Shown here in pieces: positions 1 to 12,639 of a DNA stretch of 64,000 nt (position 1 is the stretch's first letter; each line of letters begins with the position of its first letter). The translations under genes and the position numbers were made by a program. The notes under the pieces were generated by a model. That model did no database searches and had not been told where the DNA came from. It worked only from the letters and a program-made list of their open reading frames with translations. Origin of the DNA: Astrocystis sublimbata (taxonomy: Eukaryota > Ascomycota > Sordariomycetes > Xylariales > Xylariaceae). The stretch covers positions 930,001-994,000 of the forward strand of contig JAJNNY010000004.1 in the NCBI GenBank assembly GCA_022453515.1, read 5' to 3'.

Positions 1-1959
1 GGGTTGTAAAACAGCCGGGATCGTGGTCAACCGGGAGGATCAGCCGGGGCTATTAATACCTTGCTGAGGTATATCTCGGCAAATGTCCATTTTCCGCGCT
101 TTACCTAGGTGACTACAGTAGTATGCTGGCGTAGTGACGCGATACGTTTTTTCTGTCTTGATGAACCTGTTCAAGATCCGGCAGCTAGCACGCTAATGTC
201 CATATCTGATATATCATAGCCGAGTGGTTGAGTTCTTTTGAGAACACAATGGAGTCCGAGGAGTTCACGTCATATGAGCCGCATGGGTGTCAGACACCAG
301 AGTTTAACTTACTGCAGGAAAGGGTGTTATAGTATCACGTTGTTTAGTAGCGTCTTTCGACGAATTCGCAAGACGCTGGCGAGTATTAAATTATGTGTCA
401 TAGCGGAAATATGTTGGGAATTATCTCGTGAGTGGAAAGAAGATGGGACGCCAAGTAAAAGCAGCAAAGATACGTCCTGGAATCCCCCCCTGCGTACCGA
501 TCTAGAGTATTTTCTCTGATGTATTGCTATGATTAAGAGTTTGCCTTTACATGCAACGTTCAGGGTCTGACCTGGAAGCTTTGGAGTGTGCTGATTTAGA
601 TTTGGTGCTCGGGGCCACTAAACAGCAGGATATGTTTCAGCATCACCAATATGTTGCATGCTATACAGTCCTAATTGGTGGCTGCAAACCTGAGTTGTAC
701 TACGTAAGCAAGCAGTCGCAGGTGAGGGTTACACCGTAAGTTTGACAACCTTCAGGAAGCACGACTTTATATGGTTCTCATTGCATCTAAGCCGCCAACG
801 TTCAGTTGCTTTGACACAAACAAAATCTGGCATGGGGTCAACTTCTTATTTCGTAAGTACAGAGCTGAGACTGATTGGAATAGACGAGCAATAGGGATGC
901 CACCTCCCTCATCGTAAGACGTAAAGTGAACAGCGCAGAAATGGGGAATAAATGGGACAATAACGGAGCCGGCCGAGCGTTGTCGATTTACCTGGAGGTT
1001 ATCTCCGAAAGCCCCATCCACTTCTTCACTTACCTACCTAGTTAGGTTAGTATGGTTTTGTCTATCTTATTACGTAAGTGAGCTAAAGTCAGTTGCCAAG
1101 GTTTAGTGTGCTTTTTTGAAGCCCATATCTATGGCCATTAACCTTCTCTGGTAAAGTGTCAATGCGGGGAAAGCTGCAGGTAGTTGTGCCCCGCTATCAG
1201 CCCCTCAGGTGCCCCTCTGATAAGTACAGTAGCACTTCGGCGTCTGCCCCCAACTCGTTCGAGCAACTAATTCTCAACAATAGGTCACGTCTGATTCGTT
1301 CCTGCTAGTATCCGACCAACCCGACTCTACTAAGATTACCTACCTATTTCCTAACCTTGATAAACAATCTCTGGATATAAGCTTTAGGTAGCACTTATGT
1401 AGGTAGGTAGTAGGTACGTCAGTCCGGAGACCGCCTGGCGACGTAAAGCTGGAGCCCAGGCTGCTGCTGTCCAGTGCTGGGTCCCATCCATTCGCCACGG
1501 GGCCCTAAGCGATAACTCGCACTTCCACCGCCTGAGACTGCGCAGGACATTTGTTACACTCTTCAACATTTTACTCCATGCCTCAACCTGTATCACCTAT
1601 CAGGTTGGATCATACTTCAGTCTCACCACGAGTTCCACACATACTCCTGTGTCGTGCAAACGTCGGGCTCGCATGACCAACATATCAACCAGTACCGTTG
1701 GTTGATGCTCTTGTCTTGCATTATCATCGCCATCACTTTATTCGTCGTGTCTTCAATATAGCCATTTATTCGAGCCTTGGGTGTGTTAGTGTATGATATC
1801 AACTGCCCGCCAATTTTCTGTGCCTAGGTGAAGCCGAAATTGGACCTGGTTTCTGGTTTCTCTTGAGGTCACCGTCGTCCAAAAGACATCGGTCGCGGAT
1901 TGCCCAACCGATACCTAGGTATTGTTGCCACTACACGCCGAACCACCGACGCATAAGAT
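1..1959. other. Left-edge intergenic region, no supported gene
   Basis: Only short open frames are present, most with non-ATG starts and none with a recognisable motif. AGGT/ACCT tetranucleotide runs occur near 1036-1048 and 1400-1416. The last few hundred bases are the 5' flank of the xanthine dehydrogenase gene. I found no convincing GATA-factor or UaY-type site there. Confidence 0.5.
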
Positions 1960-4900
1960 ATGGCTCCTAGCGCAGTCTCTACCAACAGTGATGGGGCAAG
2001 TCTTGATGCATCTGCATTAACGACAGTCTACCATGATACGCTTCGATTCTTCCTCAACGGCACTCGCGTGGTCATCGACGAGATTGACCCCGAGGTAACC
2101 TTGTTAGAATATCTTCGAGGTGTTGGTCTAACAGGCACGAAGCTGTAAGTTTGACGTCGTGCTGTCAACCAAGTCATAGTCTTCCATCTTCATGACATCG
2201 CTAATAGACCTGAACGTAGTGGGTGTGCCGAAGGCGGGTGTGGTGCCTGCACAGTTGTCATCAGTCAATATAACCCAACTACCAAACAGATATACCATGC
2301 CAGTGTAAACGCTTGCCTAGCACCTCTCGCCAGCGTTGACGGAAAGCATGTAATCACCGTTGAGGGAATCGGAAATGTTAAACAGCCCCATCCGGCCCAA
2401 GAGAGAATAGCCAAAAGCAACGGCAGCCAATGTGGGTTCTGTACTCCTGGTATCGTCATGAGTCTTTACGCTCTACTTCGGAATAACCAGAATCCCAACG
2501 AGCATGATATAGAGGAGGCGTTCGACGGAAACCTCTGCCGCTGTACGGGGTACCGCCCTATACTTGACGCTGCACAGACATTTACTGTAAAAAATCCATG
2601 CGGTAAGAGCACGACGAATGGTGGATCTGGTTGCTGTATGGAAAATGGCAACTCGGATGGAGGTGGGTGCTGCAAAGACAAAAGTCTTGATGGGGACCAG
2701 CCTATCAAGCGATTCACCCCTCCGGGTTTCATTGAGTACAATCCTGACACGGAGCTTATTTTCCCTCCGTTGCTAAAAAGGCACGAGTTTAAGCCTTTGG
2801 CTTTCGGGAACAAGAGAAAATGGTGGTATCGCCCCGTCACATTGGAGCAATTATTGGAAATCAAGAGCCTGCATCCAAATGCCAAGATAATAGGCGGAAG
2901 CACGGAGACGCAGATTGAGGTCAAGTTCAAAGCGATGCAATACCCGGTCTCAGTTTTCGTCGGTGATATTCCAGAGCTACGGCGGTACTCTTTCGAGAGT
3001 GATCATATCGAGATTGGCGGAAACGTCATTCTCTCGGACCTCGAGTCCATCTGTCAAGAGGCCATACAGCACTATGGTGTCGCCAAAGGGCAGATCTTCC
3101 AAGCAATTTATAAACAGCTCAAGTATTTTGCTGGGAGGCAAATTCGGAATGTTGGAACTCCTGCAGGCAATCTGGCGACGGCATCGCCAATATCCGATCT
3201 CAATCCAGTGTTCATGGCAGCAGACTGCATATTGATCGCTAAATCGAGAGGTAAAGAAACCAAATTGCCAATGGCTTCCTTTTTCAAAGGTTATCGCAAG
3301 ACTGCGTTAGATCCAGATGGTGTAATTGCCTCGATCCGGATACCATTGACGAAGGAGAAAGGAGACTACTTTAAGGCTTACAAGCAGGCCAAAAGAAAAG
3401 ACGATGATATCGCCATTGTAACAGGAGCACTACATGTATCTGTTGACCCGCAAGGCACAGTTACTCACTGTAACCTTGTATACGGTGGTATGGCTCCTTT
3501 CACCATCGCTGCAAGCAAGGCAAATGAGTACCTGAAGGGAAAGATGTTTGCGCATCCAGAAACACTCGAGGGGACGATGAACGCGCTTGAATCCGACTTC
3601 GACCTCGTGTTCAGTGTTCCAGGAGGTATGGCCTCTTACCGCAAGTCATTGGCTTTGGGCTTCTTTTACCGCTTCTACCATGATGTATTGTCTGAGATCA
3701 GCGCGGAAAGTAAGCATGGGGATAGTCAGGCTGTCGAGGAGTTAGAGCGCGCATTATCAACAGGATGGAAAGACTCTGCGGCAACTACTAAGTACACGAA
3801 GGAGTCCCTTGGTAAAGCCAACAATCATGTTGCCGCTTTGAAACAGGTGACGGGCGAGGCCCAATATACCGACGACATACCCCCACTGAAGAACGAGCTT
3901 CATGCGTCTATCGTTTTCTCTTCTCGCGCCCATGCAAAAATCAAGTCAATCGATTATTCCGCCGCTCTGGATATACCCGGTGTCGTCGATGTTGTCGACA
4001 AAAACGATGTACATAAACCCGAGGACAACAGATGGGGAGCACCTCGTTTCGATGATTATTTCTTCGCCGAGGACGAGGTGTTCACCGCGGGTCAGCCCAT
4101 CGCCGTAGTCCTGGCAACCTCGAAGGCTAGGGCGAACGATGCTGTGCGCGCGGTAAAGATCGACTATGAGGACCTTCCTGCCATCTTCACAATGGAAGAG
4201 GCCATTGAGAAAGAGAGCTTCCATAAGTATTACAATTACATCAAGAAGGGCGACGTGGAAGGGGCGTTTGAAAAATGCGACCATGTCTTCACCGGTATAA
4301 CACGCATGGGTGGCCAGGAACACTTCTACCTGGAGACCAATGCATGTGTAGTAATACCCAAACCTGAAGATGGTGAGATGGAGATTTGGACCAGTAGTCA
4401 GAATCCGACTGAAAGGTATGTTTCCCTAGCCTGAACGTGTTAAGTCCCTAATGCCCAACAAAATTTCAGCCAGGTATATGCCGCCAAGATTACTGGTGTA
4501 CAGGCCAACAAAGTGGTCGCTCGAGTGAAACGGCTAGGTGGAGGCTTTGGCGGCAAAGAAACAAGATGCGTCCAGCTCAGCACTATGATGGCCTTAGCTG
4601 CGCAGAAATCTAAGCGCCCGGTTAGGTGTATGCTCAGCCGTGATGAGGACATGGTCATGTCTGGACAACGTCATCCTTTCCTAGCGAAATGGAAGGTTGG
4701 TGTCGATAAGAACGGAAAACTTCAAGCACTCGATGTTGATGTCTTCAACAATGCGGGCTGGTCGTTCGATCTCAGTGCAGCCGTATGCGAGCGGGCCATG
4801 ACCCATATTGATGGGTGCTACAAATGCCCCAATGTCCATATCCGTGGTCGCCTGTGCAAAACCAACACGATGTCCAACACCGCTTTCCGTGGTTTTGGGG

Positions 4901-6198
4901 GGCCTCAAGGGATGTTCATCGCCGAGTCCATGATGTCTGAAGTGGCCGATAGGCTGGGTATGGCAGTGGAAGACCTTCGCGAAATCAACTTTTATGAGCA
5001 CAACGACACCACACACTTCAACCAAACTATACAAGACTGGCATGTGCCGCTCATGTATAAACAAGTCAAAGAAGAATCGGACTATGCTAATCGTCGAAAG
5101 TCTGTTGAAGAATTTAATGCCAGCCACAGATGGCGTAAGCGAGGACTTGCTCTTATCCCAACAAAGTTCGGCATTTCCTTCACAGCGCTCTGGTTCAATC
5201 AAGCCGGTGCGCTTGTTCACATCTATCACGATGGGTCAATTCTTGTTGCCCACGGCGGGACTGAAATGGGCCAGGGACTGCACACCAAGATGATCACACT
5301 TGCTGCTGAGGCTTTGCAGGTCCCTATGGAAGACGTGTTTATCTCGGAGACTGCCACAAACACTGTCGCAAACACATCAGCTACAGCCGCCTCCGCTTCG
5401 TCCGACCTCAACGGTTATGCGGTATGGAATGCGTGCGAGCAGCTCAATGCTCGACTGGCTCCCTATAGAGAAAAGCTCGGGCCGAAAGCGACAATGAAGG
5501 GGCTTGCGCATGCCGCTTATTTTGATCGTGTGAACCTGAGTGCCAATGGCTTCTATAAGACTCCAGAGATCGGGTACACCTGGGGTGAGAATACAGGCCA
5601 GATGTACTTTTACTTCACACAAGGTGTAACGGCTGCAGAAGTCGAGGTAGACTGCCTGACCGGAACATGGACGTGCTTAAGAGCCGACATCAAAATGGAT
5701 GTCGGTCGTTCGATCAATCCATCGATTGACTATGGCCAGATCGAGGGTGCTTTTGTTCAAGGCATGGGCCTGTTCACGATGGAAGAGAGCCTGTGGCTCC
5801 GGAACGGTCCCTTGGCAGGGAACCTGTTCACCAAGGGTCCAGGCGCATACAAGATTCCTGGCTTTCGCGACATACCGCAGGTCTTCAACGTAAGTCTCCT
5901 TAAAGGCGTGACGTGGGAGAATCTCCGCACGATCCAGCGCAGTCGTGGAGTCGGCGAACCTCCTCTGTTCATGGGCAGCGCCGTATTCTTCGCGATTCGA
6001 GACGCCCTCAAGGACGCACGCGCAGATTACGGCGTCAAAGCTCACATTGGAACTGAAGGTGGAGACGACGATGGCCTGTTGAAACTTGAAAGTCCCGCGA
6101 CACCTGAGAGGATCCGTCTATCGTGTGTTGATCCCATCATGGAGCGGGCGCGCGTTCTTCCCAAGGACGGCGAGAAGAGCTTCTTTGTCGCCATATAG
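1960..6198 (+). CDS. XDH: Xanthine dehydrogenase (molybdo-flavoenzyme)
   Basis: Oxidises hypoxanthine and xanthine to urate with NAD+ in purine catabolism; a cytosolic or peroxisome-associated molybdenum/FAD/2Fe-2S enzyme. Coding exons are 1960-2144, 2220-4415 and 4470-6198. Both introns have GT/AG ends and keep frame, giving 1369 residues, the usual length for the family. Seen in order: plant-type ferredoxin cysteines (GCAEGGCGAC near residue 64), a second 2Fe-2S domain (CGFCTPG, then NLCRCTGYRPI), a Cys-rich Gly linker, the FAD-binding domain (IIGGSTE; RNVGTPAGNLATASP), then the molybdopterin domain (GGGFGGKE, FRGFGGPQG, GTEMGQGLHTK). The catalytic glutamate lies in GVGEPPLF, about residue 1290. 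The start is the first in-frame ATG ahead of the ferredoxin domain. Family members are induced by uric acid and nitrogen limitation, but no such site was recognised here. Looks intact. Confidence 0.96.
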
Positions 6199-6959
6199 GG
6201 ACAGTGTACCTAGCTACCTATGCATACCTGTCTTTTGAGATTGGAACTTTATTGTGATTATCACATGCATACTTACATATTGTCTCATGTAATATGAAAT
6301 CCATCAATGCTTAGGCTTTGTCATAAAAATAATTTCAATTGTGCTGTACTAGGTAGTTGTCGAAACCTTTCGTTGGCTCTTGCTCGTAAGTATCGGCGAT
6401 AAGATATCACCGAAACTACGCCGTGGCATCGTGAAGCAGTATCTTGTTGCTGCCAATAGTGTTGATCGGAGATGACGCTAATATTGGCCACTAGATGCCG
6501 CTTGTTTTCGCTGTTTGTTTCCTAAAACGGCATTTGGTGACAATATCTAGCATTTCTTGGGCGACATGACTAATTAACCTCACGAAGCTTCGCTTCTACG
6601 AGAGTATTTTGAGCATTACTGTGAAGCCATTGGGTATTTGTGATGACTATTATCGTTATGCGGTTGATTGTTAATTTCGCCGTATTATCAAGCATGAAGC
6701 ATGAATGATGATAAGAGGACATTTATATCAATGCGCAGCCGTGGGTGTGCCGGCTCCCCGGTCACGGTCAGTCTTAAAAGAGGTCAATTGCATCATATAA
6801 CAGGTTTGATCTGCGTGTGCAACAACCCATAGAGCTACCGCCTCAAGTCACCGACTATTTCAATAAATACATACCCAACCACTTTCTTTCCCTTTGGAAT
6901 AAACCGAGGGGTACAATACTCGAAGACGTTGATTCGCGAATTGAAGCTACCAAAAAAAC
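6199..6959. other. Intergenic region between XDH and NmrA-like gene
   Basis: 3' flank of the dehydrogenase gene and promoter of the next gene on the same strand. It is moderately AT-rich, with no open frame or repeat of note. Confidence 0.5.
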
Positions 6960-8000
6960 ATGCCTACAATAGCCATCGTCGGCGCATCAGGAAAACTAGG
7001 TGGAGCCACGCTCTCGGCGCTCCTGGCGCACAAGCTCACACCGCCATCCGACGTCATAGCCCTGACATCGTCAACAACACCAGACTCGCACACATGGGCT
7101 ACGCTAGCCGCCACCGGCGTGCAGGTCCGCCATGCGCGCTTCGAAGACCCTGCGACATTCGAGCGGGCTCTCGAAGGCGTCGACAGATTGTTCCTCGTGT
7201 CGACGCCTGACATCGCGCTCGATTTCGGGGTCGCCATGGACTACGACGGCACGGCGGAGAGCGAGAAGAAGCGAGGACGAGAAAGCCACCATAAGAACGC
7301 CATCGATGCGGCTGTGAAGGCAGGCGTGAAATGGATCACGTACTCGAGTCTAGCGTTCGGATACTCGGCCTCCGCCGGCGCGACAAATGCCAGCCGCGCC
7401 GCCGTGATGCGCGCGCATCTGCGCACCGAGGCGTACCTGCGCTCCGTGACCGAGACGCACAGGACCAAGGTCACGATATTACGCGAGGGCCTGTATAGCG
7501 AGTCCTGGCCGCTGTACCTTGGGTACTTCGACGTCGCCAACGCGCTGGAGGAGTGGGATGTCGTGCCTCTGGCTGGCGACGGGAGGATATCCTGGACCGC
7601 GATCCACGATCTGGGCGTGGCCAGCGCTATCGTCCTGTCTGGCGACGAGGCGGAGTTCGCGGGCAAGCTGTTCTACCTGTCCACTCGCCCTGCGATAGCG
7701 AGGACGGTCGGGGATATCGCGCGCATTGTGGGAAAGGCTCGGTGGCGCGACATACAGGTCAAGACGGTCGGGCGCAAGGAGCACGAGAGGTATTATGTGG
7801 AGGAGAGAGGGAAGCCACCGGCGGCTGTGGAGTGGTGGGCTAGCACGTACGAGGCGCTCGAGGACGGAGAGTGTCTGGTTGACGATGAGATGTTGGAGAA
7901 ATTGCTGGGTCGCGTTGGGCTGAAACCGGTTCCGATCGAGGAGACTATCGCTGCCATGTTCAAGGGAGGGTTGAATTGGAAGAGCAGGCAGGAGGCGTGA
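6960..8000 (+). CDS. NmrA-like / atypical SDR NAD(P)-binding protein
   Basis: Single-exon gene of 346 residues. The N-terminus has the Rossmann dinucleotide-binding glycine motif in a beta-alpha-beta context (IAIVGASGKLGG, residues 4-15). It continues with features typical of the NmrA/quinone-oxidoreductase-2-like branch of atypical short-chain dehydrogenases: FEDPATFERALEGVDRLFLVS, a central VKWITYSSLAF strand, and a substrate-lobe helix and strand (VTILREGLYSESWPLYLG). There is no YxxxK at the classical SDR position, in keeping with redox-sensor or isomerase-like members rather than classical reductases. The ATG at 6960 lies directly before the Rossmann strand, so the start is secure. Substrate is unknown. 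GC content is clearly higher than in the flanks. Confidence 0.88.
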   Translation: MPTIAIVGASGKLGGATLSALLAHKLTPPSDVIALTSSTTPDSHTWATLAATGVQVRHARFEDPATFERALEGVDRLFLVSTPDIALDFGVAMDYDGTAESEKKRGRESHHKNAIDAAVKAGVKWITYSSLAFGYSASAGATNASRAAVMRAHLRTEAYLRSVTETHRTKVTILREGLYSESWPLYLGYFDVANALEEWDVVPLAGDGRISWTAIHDLGVASAIVLSGDEAEFAGKLFYLSTRPAIARTVGDIARIVGKARWRDIQVKTVGRKEHERYYVEERGKPPAAVEWWASTYEALEDGECLVDDEMLEKLLGRVGLKPVPIEETIAAMFKGGLNWKSRQEA

Positions 8001-8517
8001 ATAAGCTGCAGTAGCTGGTAACGAACTTGTACGCGAAACGAATGAATGAACGAGCTTGACGACCGAGAAAGATGATCTCCTTTAAAAGAGTTGTATGCAT
8101 CATATTACATAACAGGCATGTAATGAATGATCAGGTACTCACTATTAGACTTTTTGAGATCCCGACATTGCCTGCAGAGTGCTCCTAGAAGACATGCAGC
8201 TTCATACCCGCCGCGGCAGCTTTTACAACAGGAAAAGGAGTACCCAGTCCTACCCAACCTAAAAAGTTCTTATGGGAATGATTCAGGGAATTAAACGTCA
8301 TAATTACACACTTAATATATCTACCTACTACATACCTATCTTAATACCTGCACACAAACCCGCATATCATCACACCCACCTACCTACCTACCTATTGGGT
8401 GACCCTGATGGCAAGCAAGCAACAACAACAACAACTCGATCAACCAACATATATCTCTTACTATACTAGGATAACATCAAAAACAAATTGATATAGAGGC
8501 AAAAGAATATGATGATT
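8001..8517. other. Intergenic region with ACCT microsatellite
   Basis: Downstream flank of the NmrA-like gene. Contains an ACCT tetranucleotide run at about 8378-8394 and a CAA-rich stretch near 8419-8432. Its right end is the 3' flank of the minus-strand tRNA. Confidence 0.5.
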
Positions 8518-8614
8518 GATCAGAGTGGGACTCGAACCCACGCGGATTGCTCCACTGCGAAATTATTGTTCAGATAACCTGAACGCAGCGCCATAACCAC
8601 TCGGCCATCTGACC
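8518..8614 (-). tRNA. tRNA-Leu (anticodon CAG) with intron
   Basis: Read on the minus strand. The acceptor arms GGTCAGA and TCTGATC pair with one G-U. The D-arm carries GGCCGAGTGG (A box), the anticodon stem is CTGCG/CGCAG with loop TTCAGG-T, a long class II variable arm follows, and the T-arm has GGGTTCGAGTCCC (B box). The class II arm plus anticodon CAG indicate leucine. About 17 nt (TTATCTGAACAATAATT) lie between position 37 and the 3' anticodon stem and are read as the intron. The intron contains CTGAAC, complementary to GTTCAG of the anticodon loop, as expected for eukaryotic tRNA introns. Mature length is about 80 nt before CCA addition. Confidence 0.93.
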
Positions 8615-9546
8615 TTTGACATCGGATCTTTGTTTGTCCGATCGATGTTCCACTCTGTGCAAGAGTGTATAATATCGAGAGCAACGGGCAGCAACCAATG
8701 TAAGTAAGCAAGTACTATCTAATATGGGCCTCTCAAACTAGGTGGGTGCTAAATATCTGTTTAGCAGATCGAAAGGCAACTAAGTTTAGGCTAGCTAGGT
8801 GGTCCTACACTATAGCTTAATAAGCCCCTTTGAGACAATCTGCTCCGAACAAATGGTGTCCAAAAGTGACTGCAGCTCGTGTAATCATTATTACAAGAGA
8901 CTGTTATGAATGGCAAACAATAAGCTCATAATGTTTTGTGTAGTGCATGCAACAACGGAAGCAACAACACTTCACTGTCGAGCTGTATTACACGAGCAAG
9001 ATGTAATAGCGGCAGTAACATAGCAACATTGGGACTTGGTATATGTGAACGTCATCAAGCAGTCTTCTTTTGTCTTGATAGCTATACTCCAACTCAATTC
9101 AGGGATATGGGGAATGATTACGAGACAGATTGTTCTTGTACGTCTGCACATTTTACACAACAATACAATCTAATCATTCACTAATAGGTATAACTACGGT
9201 GCAACTATGCATGCATGCACAAGGCGTCTTCTCAGCTGCCCGAATGTCTCAATTAGTAATTTGAACAATGAAGTGCACTATTGCTTGGGCCTCTGAAAGT
9301 TATAGTCCTGTCTTCATCGGATCCCATCTATAGAACTCACATGGCTGTTGATGTTGGCAAGACTTGGAAATGCACTCGAACTAATCACTACCCAAGTGCT
9401 CTTGACCGGAGTCCATCAATCTTATTGAGCTCATTATAAGTATTATTGAAAGCTATGCTTAGAAACAAGTAGTGAAAAGCAACGCTAAGTACCTAATTTT
9501 TGTCGCTTTACCTGCCTGACCTCTGTCTTGTTCATGCTCATTGCTA
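8615..9546. other. Intergenic region, AT-rich
   Basis: No supported gene. Contains an 11-bp perfect inverted repeat (GCTCGTGTAAT at 8875-8885 against ATTACACGAGC at 8987-8997) and a short TGCATGCATGCA tract near 9208-9219. ORFs here are short and show no family resemblance. Confidence 0.5.
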
Positions 9547-10377
9547 CTACACCATATGGCGTAGTTTGTGATGTTCTCGAAATTTATGTACCCAAGGAAC
9601 CACGTCTGAAAGGAACGATTCCCATTGGTCATAGTTCTGGTCAAACATGATTTGTAGGAGTCCCTGTGCGTAGGACTTTTCATTCTCAGAGCACATATAT
9701 ATGGGCTTGAATTGGCCGTCATAATAATCCATCATAAGGAGACCATACTTGTATTGTATGTCCTCGGCTTCTTGACAAAGATTCTGGCGTTCAGAATCCC
9801 GCCGACCTCTTTTACGTCTGTGTGACTTGAGTCCGTTGGAGAAATTAACAAAGTCAGGTAGATGATGGCAGAGCCTGGCGGCAATGTCAGTGGTCTTACC
9901 AAGCGTATGGTAGTCTCCGATATGGCTTCTGATCCACTCTGTGAGTGTGTCCATGCCCACCACAGAGGGTGGCCGAGGGTCGTATGCTTGCTGCGACGTA
10001 GGGGCGGCAAATTGCCCTCGTTCCAGACTGTCAGAACGGCAAATGAATCGGTCAATCAACTTCTGTCTTTGTTCGGCCCATTCGGCATCCTTGTTGGATG
10101 ATGGCGCTGGCGTTGGCTGATGATCCACGTAGTATGTGCTTGGATCTTGGTATTCCTGTTTAAACATCAATCATGTCAACTAAACTGCTCTGGAATACCT
10201 GTTGATACGGATGAATCATACGTAGTTGAAATTATTTAAATCGTAATAAGCACGAGTGTAACAATAAGGGTCATACCCAAGATTGTTGTGACTATGTTCT
10301 CCTTGACCGTAATGAGTGTACCGTGTGGACTTGGGGATGTAAGGCATTTTCTCAATATACGGCTTCTGTTTAGGCAT
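9547..10377 (-). CDS. Hypothetical protein, two exons
   Basis: Not recognised. The best model starts with the ATG at 10377 and joins 10377-10222 to 10155-9547. The intron (66 nt) has a GTATGA donor and a CAG acceptor and is in phase 0, giving 254 residues. The first exon encodes a Tyr/Asn/His-rich, low-complexity segment (MPKQKPYIEKMPYIPKSTRY at the start). The second has a Pro-rich linker, then a mostly helical region containing DTLTEWIRSHIGDYHT and a basic patch (KSHRRKRGRRD). No signal peptide or membrane segment is visible. Without splicing, the frame opens at an ATG (10170) inside the intron, so a shorter single-exon model is possible. Confidence 0.6.
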
Positions 10378-11487
10378 CTTTAGCCCTCAAACTAACAGCT
10401 TATTACAAGGAACAATATGTGGATTGCCTTGAGGCCTGGAAAACAAATTCGGGGTGGGCTGTGCGTTGTAATGTGGTGGTCAATCTGAAGAAGATATTTA
10501 CTGACTGTCTATCAATGAACAATGGAGAGTTCAATCTACAGCAGGCTTTCTTTAATATTCCTCGGTCACTGAACCGTTGTGCAGATACTACCTGGTCATG
10601 AGGTAGGATGCTGGCACAAAGCCAACATGCGCACGCACCAAGAGTGCTCACATGGAAGTTTTTAGGTAGCCTTTCTCTCTGCCCATCGTGGCAAGAAGTG
10701 GTTGAACAACCTTGATAAATATGCGAGGGAGTCCCGCTTGAAGGAGTCGTCCTGTGTCTTTATACCCCATTGCTCTGGAACCTAGAATATGCAGCGGTGT
10801 TCATTGGAACTGCTTGACACAATCTCATCCTGACACCTAAGAGCGTACGCAAATCTAGGGATCAGAGTGGCCGGGGACGATCACTAGCAAACCATGTTGA
10901 AGGGCGAGACATCAATGACTAGGGATGAAAAGCCAGGCCATAGAGCAAACCGCGAACATAAAAGCGATGAACCCAACCCAGTGGGAGGCAGACCTATTAC
11001 GGCCGTGTCTTTGTGCTACATGATGAGGTAGTCGAGTAGTTCTGAACAGCAAGTGCAAGTAGAGCAAACCAGCACTTCTAGCTCACAAAGGCAGCATTAC
11101 AATACCTTAGGTACTTAATTACATGGAGATATTGCACATATGGTTTTCGCCCTACTTCGTTATTTGTACTTGGGATAATAGGGCTTATTTCGCTACATAG
11201 GTCCTCTGTAATAGAACCAAATGCCTTTAGTCTGGAGTCTGGACTGATGCAGTGGACGTAAGCACCTAGCAAGGCCCCTGAATGCCCATGTCTCCAGCAC
11301 TGCCAGAGCCCCTAGGTGCCCTGGGGTGCTAGGCGGTTAGGGGGCATGTTTAGGTAGGTACCTTCCACGCAGCAGATGCCTACGAGTGCGTCAGTAGAAG
11401 TGTCCAACTCAGCAAGCAGACGTGACGACGTGGTCTCGCATCTTACTATCCATCTTCGAAAACTCTCGAATCCCAACAGTGTGCGGC
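10378..11487. other. Intergenic region between divergent genes
   Basis: Lies between the minus-strand hypothetical gene and the plus-strand AYR1-like gene and so should hold both promoters. A TAGGTAGGTACC tract lies at about 11351-11362. No other gene or repeat is supported. Confidence 0.5.
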
Positions 11488-12639
11488 ATGGCGGGACCCA
11501 AGCCAGGCCAGAAGATAGCGCTAGTGACTGGGTACTGTAACTTCTCGCTACATCATGCTCATACATCCTTCACATCTGGGCAACAGAGTGTAACCGCTAA
11601 TATTGCCCCCCAATCGCAGCTGTACACCGGGAGGTATTGGCCATGGCTTATGCCTCGAGTATCACAAACAAGGTATGCATACTTACTTCACCCGCCTCGG
11701 GACTACGCAAACAATTCGATACAGTGTGATTGATCAGATGCCAGGATTGCATGTCATTGCCGCAGCCCGTCGGCCGGAAGTTCTTGCTGGGCTGGCCGAC
11801 CTGGGTATGAGCGTCGTGGCGCTGGATGTGACCGACGCCGAGAGCATCAAGAAATGCCACGAGGAAGTCGCTAAGATCAATGGCGGCAGACTAGACATTC
11901 TTGTGAACAATGCGTGCGTGGGCCACCGTCTTCTTAATTCCTTATTTGGATGAGCCGTATTTTCTCCGACCCAAGCGCTCAACGAAGCTTTGACAGGGGT
12001 AAAACACACACGCACCCGGCGCTGGACATCTCCATCCCCGATGTCCGCCTCACCTTCGAAACGAATGTCTTTTCCATCATGGCCATGGTCCAGGCGTTCA
12101 TCGACCAGCTCATTGCTGCCAAGGGACTGATCATCAACATCTCGTCCCTCTCGTCTATCTCCCCCTACATGTTCGGCTCTGTGTACTGCGCCAGCAAGGC
12201 CGCCGTGAATGCTTATTCAAGGACGCTACGTCTAGAGCTTGCCCCCTTTGGCGTCCGTGTCATGGTCTCCATGACCGGGACCGTGAAGAGCAATACGGCC
12301 AGCCAAGGGCATCGCGAACTGCCGGAGAATAGTCTCTACCAGAAAGTGAAACACATATTCGAGTGGAGGCTAGTGTTCAGTCAGAATAGCAACACAATGG
12401 ACACGACAACATTTGCCGAGAAGTTGGTGAAGGACTCGCTTCGACCCGAGAGCCCGGTATGGTTGCGCAGCCTATTTGGACGGCCGGACTGGTTCTGGTA
12501 CGGTGGAATGGCCCGCTCGGCATGGTTTGGACACAGTCTGGGTGAATGGGTGCTTGACACTGCGTGCTGGCGTAAGTTTCGCGTGCCGGAAATGATGGGA
12601 CTGATTGGCGCAGATTCGGCGCAGAAGAAGGAGAATTAG
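11488..12639 (+). CDS. AYR1: AYR1-like short-chain reductase (1-acyl-DHAP reductase type)
   Basis: Classical SDR; the yeast AYR1 family reduces 1-acyl-dihydroxyacetone phosphate with NADPH on lipid droplets/ER. Four coding exons rebuild it: 11488-11531, 11620-11672, 11745-11913, 11997-12639 (302 residues). Splicing is needed to recover each family motif: the cofactor loop TGCTPGGIGHG spans exons 1-2, QGLHVIAAARRPE spans 2-3, and the NNAG motif spans 3-4. The catalytic Ser region and YxxxK follow (SSLSS, then YCASKAAVNAYSRTLRLE). The C-terminal tail is Trp-rich and hydrophobic (WFWYGG), as in membrane-associated AYR1 proteins. The ATG at 11488 sits ten residues before the first Rossmann strand. 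Assignment to AYR1 rather than another SDR rests on overall pattern; the exact substrate is not proven. Confidence 0.87.

Noticed and set aside
238..739. Open frames of 93 and 62 codons at the left edge, and an A-box-like GCCGAGTGGTTGAG near 220-233
   Set aside because: The longer frame starts with TTG and neither has a motif. No B box or folding tRNA follows the A-box-like word.
1889..1911. TCGG ... CCGA inverted half-sites upstream of XDH, suggesting a UaY (uric-acid regulator) site
   Set aside because: Spacing is 15 nt, whereas the known site is TCGG-N6-CCGA.
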